A DNA stretch of 64,000 nucleotides from Streptomyces sp. NBC_01351 (GTDB lineage: Bacteria > Actinomycetota > Actinomycetes > Streptomycetales > Streptomycetaceae): positions 4,150,501-4,214,500 of the forward strand of contig NZ_CP108356.1 of NCBI RefSeq assembly GCF_036237315.1, given 5' to 3'. Positions 33,328-43,087 of this stretch are shown piece after piece. The translations under genes were made by a program, and so were the position numbers. Every line of letters begins with the position of its first letter. The stretch's first letter is position 1. The notes under the pieces were generated by a model that saw only the letters and a list, made by a program, of their open reading frames with translations, ran no database searches and had not been told where the DNA came from.

Positions 33328-33360
33328 GAAGGGCCGCACCCCAGTGGGGTGCGGCCCTTC
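33328..33360 (-). terminator. Terminator after rplI
   Basis: Perfect 15-bp stem (GAAGGGCCGCACCCC with its complement) and a 3-nt loop, 12 bp beyond the rplI stop. It should end the rpsF-ssb-rpsR-rplI transcript and could also stop readthrough from the MATE gene. Confidence 0.85.
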
Positions 33361-33372
33361 GCTTCGCTGCCC

Positions 33373-33819
33373 TTAGGCGGCGATGACCTCGATGCCCACG
33401 TTCGCGGCCACGTCGGCGTGCAGACGCACGGAGACCTGGTACGAACCGAGGGTCTTGATCGGGGAGCCCAGCTCGACGCGGCGCTTGTCGACCTTCGGGC
33501 CACCCGAAGCCTCGATCGCCGTGGCGATGTCGGCCGGGGTCACGGAACCGAAGAGACGACCGGCGTCACCCGCGCGGGTGGCCAGACGGACCTTCACGCC
33601 CTCGAGCTTGGCCTTGACCTCGTTGGCCTGCTCGATGGTCGCGATCTCGTGGATCTTGCGGGCGCGGCGGATCTGCGCCACGTCCTTCTCGCCACCCTTG
33701 GTCCAGCGGATCGCGAAACCACGCGGGACCAGGTAGTTGCGAGCGTAACCGTCCTTGACGTCGACGACATCGCCGGCGGTGCCGAGGCCAGAGACCTCGT
33801 GGGTCAGGATGATCTTCAT
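33373..33819 (-). CDS. rplI: 50S ribosomal protein L9
   Basis: 148 residues, full length. The N-terminal domain [30 protein letters not shown] is diagnostic. A long central helix ([19 protein letters not shown]) leads to the C-terminal domain ([12 protein letters not shown]). L9 binds 23S rRNA at the base of the L1 stalk. It is the last gene of the rpsF-ssb-rpsR-rplI operon, 18 bp after rpsR. Confidence 0.98.
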   Translation of the reverse strand: MKIILTHEVSGLGTAGDVVDVKDGYARNYLVPRGFAIRWTKGGEKDVAQIRRARKIHEIATIEQANEVKAKLEGVKVRLATRAGDAGRLFGSVTPADIATAIEASGGPKVDKRRVELGSPIKTLGSYQVSVRLHADVAANVGIEVIAA

Positions 33820-33837
33820 TAGTCGGTCACCCTTTCC

Positions 33838-34074
33838 TTATCGCGCGGTGGACGTGTAGGGCAGCAGCGCCATCTCACGGCTGTTCTTCACTGCCGTGGC
33901 GACGTCACGCTGGTGCTGCGTGCAGTTGCCGGTAACGCGGCGGGCACGGATCTTGCCACGGTCGGAAATGAACTTCCGCAGCATGTTCGTGTCCTTGTAG
34001 TCCACGTACGCGGTCTTGTCCTTGCAGAATGCGCAGACCTTCTTCTTAGGCTTGCGCACAGGCGGCTTCGCCAT
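33838..34074 (-). CDS. rpsR: 30S ribosomal protein S18
   Basis: 78 residues. Conserved core: [20 protein letters not shown] and [22 protein letters not shown]. It carries CAFC and a later Cys/His (NCTQH), the zinc-binding (C+) form of S18; many actinobacteria also have a zinc-independent paralogue elsewhere. It partners S6 in the 30S platform, which fits the rpsF gene upstream. Confidence 0.98.
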   Translation of the reverse strand: MAKPPVRKPKKKVCAFCKDKTAYVDYKDTNMLRKFISDRGKIRARRVTGNCTQHQRDVATAVKNSREMALLPYTSTAR

Positions 34075-34117
34075 TGTGTCTCTCCTGTGTGATCAAGAAG
34101 TGGGGATGCGAGCTGCC

Positions 34118-34720
34118 CTAGAAGGGCGGCTCGTCCGAGTAGCCACCGCCGGAGCCGCCGGAGCTTCCGCCCCAACCGCCCCCGCCGCCGCCCTGCGCCT
34201 GCTGGCCACCGGCCGGCGCGCTGGACGCCCACGGGTCGTCGGAGGGAGCTCCGCCGCCCTGCGGCGCGCCGCCACCGGGGGCTCCGCCCCAGTTGCCGCC
34301 GCCGCCACCCTGCTGCTGCTGACCGCCGCCGCCGTATCCACCCTGGCCACCGCGACCGGTGGTCTTGGCGACCTTGGCCGTGGCGTTCTTCAGGCTGGGG
34401 CCGACTTCCTCGACGTCCAGCTCGTAGACCGTGCGCTTGACACCCTCACGGTCCTCGTACGACCGCTGCCTCAGCCGGCCCTGCACGATGACGCGCATGC
34501 CTCGCGTGAGGGACTCGGCGACGTTCTCAGCCGCCTGCCGCCACACCGAGCAGGTCAGGAACAGGCTCTCGCCGTCCTTCCACTCATTGGTCTGACGGTC
34601 GAAGGTGCGGGGGGTGGACGCGACACGGAACTTCGCGACCGCCGCACCCGAGGGGGTGAAGCGCAGCTCGGGGTCGTCGACGAGATTGCCGACGACCGTG
34701 ATGACGGTCTCGCCTGCCAT
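34118..34720 (-). CDS. ssb: Single-stranded DNA-binding protein
   Basis: 200 residues. An OB fold ([54 protein letters not shown]) occupies about 1-115, followed by a long Gly/Gln-rich flexible linker. The acidic tip SDEPPF is the docking point for replication and repair partners. It sits between rpsF and rpsR, the usual bacterial arrangement. The Gly-rich linker is longer than in E. coli, as expected for actinobacteria. Confidence 0.98.
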   Translation of the reverse strand: MAGETVITVVGNLVDDPELRFTPSGAAVAKFRVASTPRTFDRQTNEWKDGESLFLTCSVWRQAAENVAESLTRGMRVIVQGRLRQRSYEDREGVKRTVYELDVEEVGPSLKNATAKVAKTTGRGGQGGYGGGGQQQQGGGGGNWGGAPGGGAPQGGGAPSDDPWASSAPAGGQQAQGGGGGGWGGSSGGSGGGYSDEPPF

Positions 34721-34792
34721 GGATGAACCTCTCGGCGGGGATTGCTGCTGGGCTGCTGTGCTACTCGATCCCGATTACCGCTGAACCGAAGT

Positions 34793-35083
34793 TCAGTGGG
34801 TCTCGGGGCGAAGGACCTTGGTCCGGAGAACCGACTCGTTCAGGTTCAGCTGTCGGTCAAGCTCCTTGACGACCGCAGGCTCGGCCTGAAGGTCGATGAC
34901 CGAGTAGATGCCCTCGGGCTTCTTCTTGATCTCGTAAGCGAGACGACGACGGCCCCAGGTGTCGACCTTCTCGACCTTTCCGTTGCCCTCACGGACGACA
35001 GAAAGGAAGTTCTCGATCAGCGGGGAGACAGCGCGCTCCTCGAGATCGGGGTCGAGGATGACCATCACTTCGTAGTGACGCAT
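34793..35083 (-). CDS. rpsF: 30S ribosomal protein S6
   Basis: 96 residues starting [19 protein letters not shown], with the conserved [25 protein letters not shown] ribosome site lies about 10 nt upstream of the ATG at 35083, so the longer open frame to 35338 is not used. First gene of the rpsF-ssb-rpsR-rplI operon. The 248 bp between it and the divergent membrane-protein gene should contain both promoters. Confidence 0.98.
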   Translation of the reverse strand: MRHYEVMVILDPDLEERAVSPLIENFLSVVREGNGKVEKVDTWGRRRLAYEIKKKPEGIYSVIDLQAEPAVVKELDRQLNLNESVLRTKVLRPETH

Positions 35084-35331
35084 GTGGAACCCACCTCCTT
35101 TGGACTCAGCGGCCACGGTCGTTCCGTGGCAGGAGGGTCGTGATGCGTGCGCACGGTGTCCTAGAGCAGACACCGCGCAGCTGTACAGACTACCTGCTCG
35201 ACTCCTTCCGGTTGAAATCCGGCGCCAGGGGGACACAATCTGTATCCATCGGGTGTGCTCGGTGCTATGCCTCCAGCTCCCGCCGGAGGCGGACACCGGC
35301 ACCGCTCTGCCAAGCCAGGAGGTGCCTTCCG

Positions 35332-35646
35332 ATGGCACAGGCCATGCGACACCAGTCCACGCCCCCTCCGATCTCCCTCTTGTCCACCGACGGCAAGCCC
35401 CATCCGCTGCAGGACACCCTGATGGCGGTCACGCTGGCCCTCGGAGCCGTGGCGTTCGTCACGGCGTTCTTCCACAACCTGCACCTGCTCACCTCGTGGG
35501 CAGGGTTGATCGGGATCCTGACCGGCGCATACGGACAGTTCATCTCCGCCACGACACGCGAGCGCTTCGCGCTGATCATCGGCCTTGGCGCGTCTGCCAT
35601 CGGCTTTTTCATCGGCATGTTCCACGGCGGCCTCTTCGGCGGCTGA
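35332..35646 (+). CDS. Small conserved membrane protein
   Basis: 104 residues with three hydrophobic stretches: [35 protein letters not shown] and [19 protein letters not shown]. The N-terminal 30 residues are cytosolic-looking. AGGAGGTG precedes the ATG by 6 nt, which fixes the start. The position next to rpsF is conserved in Streptomyces chromosomes as I recall, but I know no function. A membrane-scaffold or regulatory role would be a guess. Confidence 0.8.
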   Translation: MAQAMRHQSTPPPISLLSTDGKPHPLQDTLMAVTLALGAVAFVTAFFHNLHLLTSWAGLIGILTGAYGQFISATTRERFALIIGLGASAIGFFIGMFHGGLFGG

Positions 35647-35787
35647 CCGGGCTGACCGGGGAACCTCCGCGACGGGGCGCGGGCCGCACACCGGCCCGGG
35701 TCCCGGCCCGTCCCCCAGATGGGTGGCGCCCCCGTCGCAGTAGGCTTCGCGCCATAGCCAGCGAAGCCGCCGGAGGAGACACCCCGC

Positions 35788-36906
35788 ATGAGCCTGTCCC
35801 TGAGCACCATCAGCCGAGAGCAGCATCTGGCCTATCTCCAGAGCCTGCCCTCGGCTAGCCACTGCCAGGTCCCGGCATGGGCCGACGTCAAGAACGAGTG
35901 GCGCTCGGAGAACCTCGGCTGGTTCGACAAGTCCGGTGAACTCGTCGGTGCCGCGCTCGTGTTGTACCGCCAGCTGCCCAAGGTGAAGCGGTACCTCGCG
36001 TACCTCCCCGAGGGCCCGGTCATCAACTGGTACGCCCCGAACCTGGACGAGTGGCTCCAGCCGATGCTGGCGCACCTCAAGCAGCAGGGCGCCTTCACCG
36101 TGAAGATGGGCCCGCCCGTCGTCATCCGCCGCTGGAACTCGACCGCCATCAAGGCCGGTATCCAGGACCCCGAGGTCAAGCGGCTGCGCGACGTGGAGGC
36201 CTCGCACATCGAGCCCCGCGCCTTCGAGGTGTCCGACAAGCTGCGCCGGATGGGCTGGCAGCAGGCCGAGGACGGCGGCGCCGGCTTCGGCGACGTCCAG
36301 CCCCGCTACGTCTTCCAGGTGCCGCTGGCCAACCGCTCGCTGGACGACGTCCTCAAGGGCTTCAACCAGCTGTGGCGCCGCAACATCAAGAAGGCCGAGA
36401 AGGCCGGCGTCGAGGTCGTCCAGGGCGGCTACGACGACCTGCCGACCTGGCAGCACCTGTACGAGATCACGGCCGAGCGCGACAAGTTCCGCCCGCGCCC
36501 GCTCAGCTACTTCCAGCGCCAGTGGACGGCCCTCAACTCCGAGGACCCCAACCGGATGCGGCTGTACATCGCCAAGCACGAGGGGGAGCCGCTGGCCGCC
36601 GCCACGATGCTCACCGTCGGCCAGCACGTCTGGTACTCGTACGGCGCCTCCGCCAACCACAAGCGCGAGGTCCGGCCGTCGAACGCGATGCAGTGGCGCA
36701 TGCTGCGCGACTCGTACGCACTCGGCGCCAGCGTCTACGACCTGCGCGGCATTTCTGACACGCTGGACGAGAACGACCACCTGTTCGGGCTGATCCAGTT
36801 CAAGGTCGGCACGGGCGGCGAGGCCGTCGAGTACGTCGGCGAGTGGGACTTCCCGCTCAACAAGGTCCTGCACAAGGCGCTCGACATCTACATGTCGCGC
36901 CGCTGA
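35788..36906 (+). CDS. FemX-type peptidyltransferase for peptidoglycan bridge
   Basis: 372 residues, FemAB family (two GNAT folds). Typical segments are SHCQVPAWADVKNEW, RRWNSTAIKAG, GFNQLWRRNIKKAEKAGVEV and LRDSYALGASVYDLRGIS. In Streptomyces the FemX enzyme adds the first glycine to LL-diaminopimelate of lipid II using Gly-tRNA; that role is taken from family knowledge. The ATG follows CCGGAGGAGA. An alanine-racemase-like gene follows after 37 bp, suggesting a shared envelope operon. Confidence 0.88.
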   Translation: MSLSLSTISREQHLAYLQSLPSASHCQVPAWADVKNEWRSENLGWFDKSGELVGAALVLYRQLPKVKRYLAYLPEGPVINWYAPNLDEWLQPMLAHLKQQGAFTVKMGPPVVIRRWNSTAIKAGIQDPEVKRLRDVEASHIEPRAFEVSDKLRRMGWQQAEDGGAGFGDVQPRYVFQVPLANRSLDDVLKGFNQLWRRNIKKAEKAGVEVVQGGYDDLPTWQHLYEITAERDKFRPRPLSYFQRQWTALNSEDPNRMRLYIAKHEGEPLAAATMLTVGQHVWYSYGASANHKREVRPSNAMQWRMLRDSYALGASVYDLRGISDTLDENDHLFGLIQFKVGTGGEAVEYVGEWDFPLNKVLHKALDIYMSRR

Positions 36907-36943
36907 CCCCACCCCCACCCCATACGAGAGGCTCCGGACGGGC

Positions 36944-37975
36944 ATGGCGCTCACGCTCTACGTCGACACCGCGCGCTGGCGTGCGCACCAGAAGCAGGTC
37001 CAGGACCAGTTCCCCGGAATGGTCCCGGTCTGCAAGGGCAACGGCTACGGCTTCGGCCACGAGCGGCTGTGCGATGAGGCGACCCGGATGGGCGCCGACA
37101 TCCTCGCCGTCGGCACCACCTACGAGGCCGCGAGCATCAAGGACTGGTTCGGTGGCGACCTGCTCGTCCTGACCCCCTTCCGGCGGGGCGAGGACCCGGT
37201 GCCGCTGCCGGACCGGGTCATCCGCTCGGTGGCCTCGCTGGACGGCGTCCGCGGCCTGGTCGGCGCCCGGGTGGTCATCGAGTGCATGAGCTCGATGCGC
37301 CGCCACGGCATCTCCGAGCAGGACCTGGGCCAGCTGCACTCCGCGATCGAGGACGTCCGGCTGGAGGGCTTCGCCCTGCACCTGCCGCTGGACCGCCCGG
37401 ACGGCTCGGACGCCGTCGAGGAGGTCATCGGCTGGATGGACCGGCTGCGCGCGGCCCGGCTGCCGCTGCACACCATGTTCGTCAGCCACCTGCGGGCCGA
37501 GGAACTGGCGCGGCTGCAGCAGCAGTTCCCGCAGACCCGCTTCCGGGCCCGGATCGGCACCCGCCTGTGGCTGGGCGACCACGAGGCCACGGAGTACCGG
37601 GGCTCGGTCCTGGACGTCACGCGCGTCGCCAAGGGCGACCGGTTCGGCTACCGCCAGCAGAAGGCCGCCTCCGACGGCTGGCTGGTCGTGGTCGCCGGCG
37701 GTACCTCGCACGGAGTGGGCCTGGAGGCCCCCAAGGCGCTCCACGGCGTGATGCCGCGCGCCAAGGGCGTCGCCCGGGCCGGTCTGGCCACGGTCAACCG
37801 GAACCTGTCGCCCTTCGTGTGGGCGGGCAAGCAGCGCTGGTTCGCGGAGCCTCCGCACATGCAGGTGTCGATCCTGTTCGTGCCCTCGGACACGGACGAG
37901 CCGAAGGTCGGCGACGAGCTCGTGGCGCACCTGCGCCACACCACCACGCAGTTCGACCGGGTGCTCGACGCCTGA
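36944..37975 (+). CDS. Alanine-racemase-like PLP protein
   Basis: 343 residues, fold type III PLP barrel. The PLP lysine is in VCKGNGYGFG near residue 30, matching the AVVKANAYGHG motif of alanine racemases, and VSHLRAEELARL and RIGTRLWLGD occur later. The C-terminal domain is short and I cannot find the usual catalytic-tyrosine region, so true racemase activity is not certain. The gene lies 37 bp after femX. It is a conserved companion in this neighbourhood; a wall-related amino acid role is likely. Confidence 0.75.
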   Translation: MALTLYVDTARWRAHQKQVQDQFPGMVPVCKGNGYGFGHERLCDEATRMGADILAVGTTYEAASIKDWFGGDLLVLTPFRRGEDPVPLPDRVIRSVASLDGVRGLVGARVVIECMSSMRRHGISEQDLGQLHSAIEDVRLEGFALHLPLDRPDGSDAVEEVIGWMDRLRAARLPLHTMFVSHLRAEELARLQQQFPQTRFRARIGTRLWLGDHEATEYRGSVLDVTRVAKGDRFGYRQQKAASDGWLVVVAGGTSHGVGLEAPKALHGVMPRAKGVARAGLATVNRNLSPFVWAGKQRWFAEPPHMQVSILFVPSDTDEPKVGDELVAHLRHTTTQFDRVLDA

Positions 37976-37978
37976 GCC

Positions 37979-38004
37979 GGGCCGCGGCCCCGCGTCCGCG
38001 GCCC
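37979..38004. terminator. Bidirectional terminator between alr-like and GT87 genes
   Basis: GGGCCGCGG (37979-37987) pairs with CCGCGGCCC (37996-38004) across an 8-nt loop in the 36-bp gap between two convergent genes. Confidence 0.6.
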
Positions 38005-38011
38005 GTCCCGC

Positions 38012-39481
38012 TCAGTCCTTGGGCCCCGTGCCCCAGTCGACCCGCTGTCCCTCCGAGGGCGCCGCGTACCGCGGCGCCCTCGCCGCGTCCGACAGCACGA
38101 ACACGTCCTGCGCCCCGTCCAGGACACCGCCCGAGGGGTCGTCCGCACCGTCCCTGCGTACGACGTCGCGCTCGGGCATCAGGATGTCGCGGACCACGAC
38201 GGCGCACAGGTACAGGGTGCACAGCAGGTGGGCGGCGATCGCCAGCTGGTAGCCCTCCACGGGCAGGCCCTGGTGCTTGTCCCCGCTGGTGGTGTAGGCG
38301 AGGTAGAACCAGATCCCGAGGAAGTAGACGACCTCGCCGGCCTGCCAGATCAGGAAGTCCCTCCAGCGGGGCCGGGCCAGCGCGGCGAGCGGGATGAGCC
38401 ACAGCACGTACTGCGGCGAGTAGACCTTGTTGGCCAGGATGAAGGCGGCCACGACGAGGAAGGCCAGCTGGGCGAAGCGGGGGCGCCTGGGGGCGGTCAG
38501 GGTCAGCAGTCCGATGGCCCCGCACATCAGGAGCGTCAGCCCGGTCGCGTACGTGTTGGCGCCGTCGAGGGGGTTGCCGGAGCGCTGGGAGATCAGCAGC
38601 CACACGGAGCCGAAGTCGATCGGCCGCTCCTGGCTGAAGGTGTAGAACTTCGACCAGCCGTCCCGGGCGAAGATCATGACCGGCAGGTTCACCACGAGCC
38701 AGGCGCCGGCCGCGGCCAGGGTCGCGGCGCCGAATTCCCGCCACTTCCCGGCCCGCCAGCACAGCACGAAGAGCACCCCGAGCAGCAGGACGGGGTAGAG
38801 CTTGGCCGCGGTGGCCAGGCCGATGAAGACGCCGAAGAGCACCGCACGGCCGCGGGACCACATGAGCATCCCGGCGGCGGTCAGGGCGATGGCCAGCAGG
38901 TCCCAGTTGATCGTCGCGGTGAGCGCGAAGGCCGGAGCGAGGGCGAAGAGCAGGGCGTCCCAGGGACGGCGGCGGTGGGTGCGGGCCACGCAGACGGCGA
39001 TGACGGCGGCGCAGGCCATGAGCATGCCCGCGTTGACCATCCAGTACATCTGCTCGCGGTGCTGGATGGAGCCGGTGCCCGGGGTCAGCCAGGAGGCGAC
39101 CTCCATGAAGAGTCCGGTGAGCACCGGGTACTCCAGGAACTCCATGTCGCCGGGGAGCCGGTCGAAGTAGGGCGTCAGGTTGTCGGCGAAGCCGCGTGCC
39201 GCGAAGAGGTGCGGGATGTCGGAGTAGCAGGCGTGGGTGTACTGCGAGCTCGCCCCCTGGAACCACGCCCAGTTGTAGCAGGGCAGCTTCTGCACCATGC
39301 CGAGCGCGAACATGCCGATGGCGAGCAGGACCACGACCCGGACCGGCGCCAGCCAGTGCCCGCCGAGCCGTGCGTAGCGGCCGATCGGGCCGCCGATGAA
39401 CTCACTTCCGGCTGCGGCGACCTCGTCCTGCTGGGTGGGCAGTACGGGACGGTCCTCGTGCACCTTCGTCATGGGGGTCAT
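38012..39481 (-). CDS. GT87-type polyprenol-linked mannosyltransferase-like membrane protein
   Basis: 489 residues with about ten membrane helices (VRVVVLLAIGMFALGMV, ALLFALAPAFALTATINWDLLAIALTAAGML, GVFIGLATAAKLYPVLLLGVLFVLC). It belongs to the DUF2029/GT-C class (PimE/PIMT-like), whose members move mannose from polyprenyl-phosphate-mannose outside the membrane. An acidic residue after the first helix region (HACYSDIPHLF) fits the catalytic aspartate. ATG 39481 is chosen; 39472 is a second in-frame ATG. It follows the PBP gene, with a terminator between them. Confidence 0.8.
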   Translation of the reverse strand: MTPMTKVHEDRPVLPTQQDEVAAAGSEFIGGPIGRYARLGGHWLAPVRVVVLLAIGMFALGMVQKLPCYNWAWFQGASSQYTHACYSDIPHLFAARGFADNLTPYFDRLPGDMEFLEYPVLTGLFMEVASWLTPGTGSIQHREQMYWMVNAGMLMACAAVIAVCVARTHRRRPWDALLFALAPAFALTATINWDLLAIALTAAGMLMWSRGRAVLFGVFIGLATAAKLYPVLLLGVLFVLCWRAGKWREFGAATLAAAGAWLVVNLPVMIFARDGWSKFYTFSQERPIDFGSVWLLISQRSGNPLDGANTYATGLTLLMCGAIGLLTLTAPRRPRFAQLAFLVVAAFILANKVYSPQYVLWLIPLAALARPRWRDFLIWQAGEVVYFLGIWFYLAYTTSGDKHQGLPVEGYQLAIAAHLLCTLYLCAVVVRDILMPERDVVRRDGADDPSGGVLDGAQDVFVLSDAARAPRYAAPSEGQRVDWGTGPKD

Positions 39482-39506
39482 CCTGCCGTACCGGGCCGGA
39501 CATGGG

Positions 39507-39539
39507 GGAAGGCCGTCGCACCGGGTGCGACGGCCTTCC
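39507..39539 (-). terminator. Terminator after the PBP gene
   Basis: Perfect 16-bp arms (GGAAGGCCGTCGCACC and its complement) with a very small loop, 34 bp downstream of the PBP stop and 26 bp upstream of the glycosyltransferase start. It implies that the two genes are mostly transcribed separately. Confidence 0.85.
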
Positions 39540-39572
39540 TCGGTCCACGTTGCGTGCGACGGGCGGGGCCCG

Positions 39573-42161
39573 TCACTGGGGCTCTGTGAGCGTCCCCGTG
39601 GTGGAGCCGCCGGGGCGGCCGGGTTTGTCGGTGTTGGAGGGCGACGGCGAGCCGCCCGATCCGCCGTCGGCGCCGCCGATGAGCCCGCCCGAGGTCGTGC
39701 CGGTGGAGGTCCCGCTCGAGGGTTCCGGGTCGCAGTACAGCTCCCACGGCTTGCAGGGCTTGCCGCTCCTGGAGGGCGAGGGACGGCCCGACGGCGTGTT
39801 CGACGGCTGCATCGACGGGGACGGCGACGGGGCCGGCGGGGCCGAGGGGGTGGGGGAGGGGGCTCCGGAGGCGTCCGCGGTGACGCCCACCTCATCGGCC
39901 TCGGGGAAGTCCGTCTTCGGGGTCCCCTTGACCGCCTCGAGCATGTACTCAGTCCAGATCTCGGCCGGGATGTCACCACCGTGGATGGAGGGGATGTCAC
40001 CGACGCCCTTCATGGACTGCAGCGCCTTGTCCGCCGAATTCGGGTCGCTGCGGAAGAGGACGACGGAGGTGGACAGCTCCGGGGTGTAGCCGACGAACCA
40101 CGCCGACTTGTTGAAGTCGGTGGTACCGGTCTTGCCCGCGGCGGGCCGGCCCAGCTTCTTCACCTTGGTGGCGGTGCCGTTCTGGACGACGTTCTCCAGG
40201 ACCTTGGTGATGTTGTCCGCGATGGCGTTGTCCATGGCCCGCTCGGCCTTGGTCGGCTCGAAGCCGGCCAGCGGCTCGCCGTCCTTCTCGACCTTGGTCA
40301 CGGAGAACGGCTCGTGGTGCGTGCCGGAGGCCGCGAAGGTGGCGTACGAATTGGCCATGCGGATGGCGCTGGGGGTGGAGGTACCGAGCGCGAAGGAGGC
40401 GTCGTTGTCCGGGGTCATCGAGTCCGGGCGCAGGCCCGTGGACTCGGCCACCTTGCGGACCTTGTCGTGGCCGACGTCGAAGACGAGCTGGGCGAACGGG
40501 ACGTTGATGGACTTCTCCATCGCCTCGTTGAGGGTCACGTACCCGAAGGCGGTGGGGCTCTCGTTCTTCTGCTTGAACGGGGTGCCGTCCAGGCCGCGCA
40601 GCGGCCTGCCCTCACGGTTGTTGATCACCGTGAGGTCGTTGGCCTGGTACTTGCTGTCGGCCGAGATGCCCTTGCCGTTGGAGTTCTGGGTGCCGTACTG
40701 CATGGCCGCCGCGAGCACGTACGGCTTCCAGGTCGAGCCGACCGGGACACCGGTGGTGTTGGCGTTGTTGCTGAAGTACTTGTGGTCCCAGCCCGGACCG
40801 CCGTACAGGGCCACGAGCGCCCCGGTCTTGGCGTTCACCGAGGCCGCGCCGAACTGTACGAAGGTGTCGGTGTCGGGCCGCTTCTTCTCGTCGATGAGCC
40901 CGTTGCGGGTGTCCTCGACGGCCTTGGACAGTGCGTCGACCTTCGACTTCTCGAAAGTGGTCGTGATCTCGTACCCGCCCAGGGCCATCTGCTCGGCGGT
41001 GATGCCCTTGGTCTTCATCACGTACGCCTTGGCCGTGTCGACCAGGTAGCCGATCTGGCCGGTCATACCGCGGGCCTGCTCGGACTCGACGCGGGCGGGG
41101 AACTCCTTGTCGGTGTACTTCGCCCGCTCGGCCTTGTCCATCCGGCCCACCTCGACCTCGCGGTCCAGGACCCAGGTCCAGCGCTTGCGGGCGCGCTCCT
41201 CGTTGAGCTGGGGCGTGGCCGCGGCACCGATGCCACCGTCCGGGTTGTACAGGTTGGGGCCCTTGAGGACGGAGGCCAGGAAGGCGCACTCGGCCGGGTT
41301 CAGGTCCTTGCTGTCCTTGCCGAAGTAGGCGCGGGCGGCGGCCTGGATGCCGTAGGCGTCCCGCCCGTAGTAGGCGGTGTTGAGGTAGCCGGCGAGGACG
41401 ACGTCCTTCTCCTCGGTGGTACCGAGCCTTATCGCGATGAAGAGCTCGGTGACCTTGCGCTTGATCGTCTGGTCGGAGTCCAGGTAGGTGTTCTTCACGT
41501 ACTGCTGCGTGATGGTCGAGCCGCCCTGGGTGGAACCGCCCGTGGCCATGTTCCACACGGCTCGGGCGATGCCCATCGGGTCGACGCCCTTGTCCGTCTC
41601 GAAGGACTCGTTCTCCGCGGCGATCACCGCGTCCCTCATCGACCGGGGAATGCTGGAGATCGGCACGATCTGCCGGTTCATCGAACCGCCGGTGGCCACC
41701 ATCTGGGTGCCGTCGGACCAGTTGAAGACGTTGTTCTGCGCCTGGGCGGCCTTGTTCGGGTCGGGCGTGTTCACCATGGCGATGCCGATGCCCGCGCCCG
41801 CGATGACGACCGCGAAGAAGCCCAGGCCCGTACCGCCGACGAGCTTCCAGGAGGGCAGGAAGCGCTTCCAGCCTTCCCGGTCCGACCTCGGGTAGTTGAT
41901 CAGCCGCTTGTCGGGGCGGCCACTGCCGCGGGCGGCGGTGCCTGCGCTCCTGCCACGGCCCCCGGATCCTCTCTGGGCGGCCCGGCGCGCTTCCGAGCGG
42001 CTGCCGTGTGCGGAGGGTTCCGTATAGGGGCCGCTGGGTGACGCCGTGGGGACGTCACGTCCGGTCCCGGCGCCCCTGCCGGGGCGCTGCTGGGCGGCCC
42101 GGCGGGCCGCGGCCCGCCCACCACCTTGGGGCTGCGACGGTTTGCGGCGGTGCTCGCTCAT
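39573..42161 (-). CDS. Class A penicillin-binding protein
   Basis: 862 residues. A basic cytosolic N-terminus (about 100 residues) precedes one membrane helix (GTGLGFFAVVIAGAGIGIAMV). A GT51 glycosyltransferase follows (IAAENESFETDKGVDP near 182; GGSTITQQYVKN), then a transpeptidase with SxxK in GSTWKPYVL near 476, SIN in EKSINVPF, and KTGTTDF near 676. The C-terminal tail of about 100 residues is Pro/Ser/Gly-rich and extracellular. It polymerises and cross-links peptidoglycan. It sits with femX-like, alr-like and murJ genes in an envelope-rich region. Confidence 0.95.
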   Translation of the reverse strand: MSEHRRKPSQPQGGGRAAARRAAQQRPGRGAGTGRDVPTASPSGPYTEPSAHGSRSEARRAAQRGSGGRGRSAGTAARGSGRPDKRLINYPRSDREGWKRFLPSWKLVGGTGLGFFAVVIAGAGIGIAMVNTPDPNKAAQAQNNVFNWSDGTQMVATGGSMNRQIVPISSIPRSMRDAVIAAENESFETDKGVDPMGIARAVWNMATGGSTQGGSTITQQYVKNTYLDSDQTIKRKVTELFIAIRLGTTEEKDVVLAGYLNTAYYGRDAYGIQAAARAYFGKDSKDLNPAECAFLASVLKGPNLYNPDGGIGAAATPQLNEERARKRWTWVLDREVEVGRMDKAERAKYTDKEFPARVESEQARGMTGQIGYLVDTAKAYVMKTKGITAEQMALGGYEITTTFEKSKVDALSKAVEDTRNGLIDEKKRPDTDTFVQFGAASVNAKTGALVALYGGPGWDHKYFSNNANTTGVPVGSTWKPYVLAAAMQYGTQNSNGKGISADSKYQANDLTVINNREGRPLRGLDGTPFKQKNESPTAFGYVTLNEAMEKSINVPFAQLVFDVGHDKVRKVAESTGLRPDSMTPDNDASFALGTSTPSAIRMANSYATFAASGTHHEPFSVTKVEKDGEPLAGFEPTKAERAMDNAIADNITKVLENVVQNGTATKVKKLGRPAAGKTGTTDFNKSAWFVGYTPELSTSVVLFRSDPNSADKALQSMKGVGDIPSIHGGDIPAEIWTEYMLEAVKGTPKTDFPEADEVGVTADASGAPSPTPSAPPAPSPSPSMQPSNTPSGRPSPSRSGKPCKPWELYCDPEPSSGTSTGTTSGGLIGGADGGSGGSPSPSNTDKPGRPGGSTTGTLTEPQ

Positions 42162-42373
42162 CGAACGACTACTCCTCGGGCAGGCGAGTGGCCTGGACGC
42201 GGCAGATGAATTCCGGTTCCCCCGGTGTCATGGCGCACAGACTACGCACGCTCAAAACCCGACCAGTGCCGAAGTTCACCCCAAAACAGGCAACTCGCCT
42301 CGTACGAATTGGTGATGTGATGCCGGTCACCACGCCACCACTTGTCGACTGAGTCGCCCCGTTCTATCGTCTG

Positions 42374-42394
42374 GATGTATCGAGCCGATACATC
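42374..42394. promoter_or_regulatory. Palindromic operator upstream of the PadR gene
   Basis: GATGTATCG and its exact complement CGATACATC are separated by AGC, 41 bp before the PadR start. The ATGTAT...ATACAT core resembles operators of PadR-family repressors. Position and symmetry suggest autoregulation. The rest of the 274-bp gap back to the PBP start should also contain the PBP promoter; nothing else stood out. Confidence 0.65.
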
Positions 42395-42435
42395 AGCTCG
42401 GTATAAAGACACAGGGTCGGAGGAGAGGCAGGCGG

Positions 42436-43038
42436 ATGAGCAGACGCTCAGGCATCCTCGAATTCGCCGTCCTCGGCCTGCTCCGCGAATCCCCCATGCA
42501 CGGCTACGAGCTGCGCAAGCGGCTCAACACCTCGCTTGGGGTGTTCAGAGCCTTCAGCTACGGGACGCTCTACCCCTGCCTCAAGACGCTGGTCGCCAAC
42601 GGCTGGTTGATCGAAGAGCCGGGCAACGCCCCGGAAGACGCCCTCGCCGCTTCACTCGCAGGGCGCCGCGCCAAGATCGTCTACCGGTTGACGGCCGCGG
42701 GTAAGGAGCACTTCGAAGAGCTCCTCTCCCACACCGGCCCCGACACCTGGGAGGACGAGTCCTTCGCCGCCCGCTTCGCCTTCTTCGGCCAGACCGAACG
42801 AGACGTCCGCATGCGGGTACTGGAGGGCCGCCGCAGCCGGCTGGAGGAGCGTCTGGAGAAGATGCGCGCCTCACTGGCCCGCACCCGAGAGCGCCTCGAC
42901 GACTACACGCTCGAGCTGCAGCGGCACGGCATGGAGTCCGTGGAGCGCGAAGTGCGCTGGCTGAACGAGCTCATCGAGAGTGAGCGGGCGGGACGGGATC
43001 GGAGACGACCCGGTCCGTCCGACGAAACTGAAAAATGA
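42436..43038 (+). CDS. PadR-family transcriptional regulator
   Basis: 200 residues. Winged helix of PadR type: [25 protein letters not shown] and [17 protein letters not shown], then a long C-terminal coiled-coil ([23 protein letters not shown]) for dimerisation. The start has GGAGAGGCAGGCGG upstream. A perfect palindrome lies in its promoter. ino1 follows 49 bp later in the same direction, so this protein is a candidate regulator of inositol synthesis, though that link is inferred from position only. Confidence 0.93.
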   Translation: MSRRSGILEFAVLGLLRESPMHGYELRKRLNTSLGVFRAFSYGTLYPCLKTLVANGWLIEEPGNAPEDALAASLAGRRAKIVYRLTAAGKEHFEELLSHTGPDTWEDESFAARFAFFGQTERDVRMRVLEGRRSRLEERLEKMRASLARTRERLDDYTLELQRHGMESVEREVRWLNELIESERAGRDRRRPGPSDETEK

Positions 43039-43087
43039 GGCCTGCATCTCGCAGACCTCGTCCGAGAACAAACAGGGAGCAACCGGA

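Noticed and set aside
35084..35338. 85-residue N-terminal extension of S6
   Set aside because: The conserved protein begins at MRHYEV with a GGAGGT site; the extension has no homology pattern.
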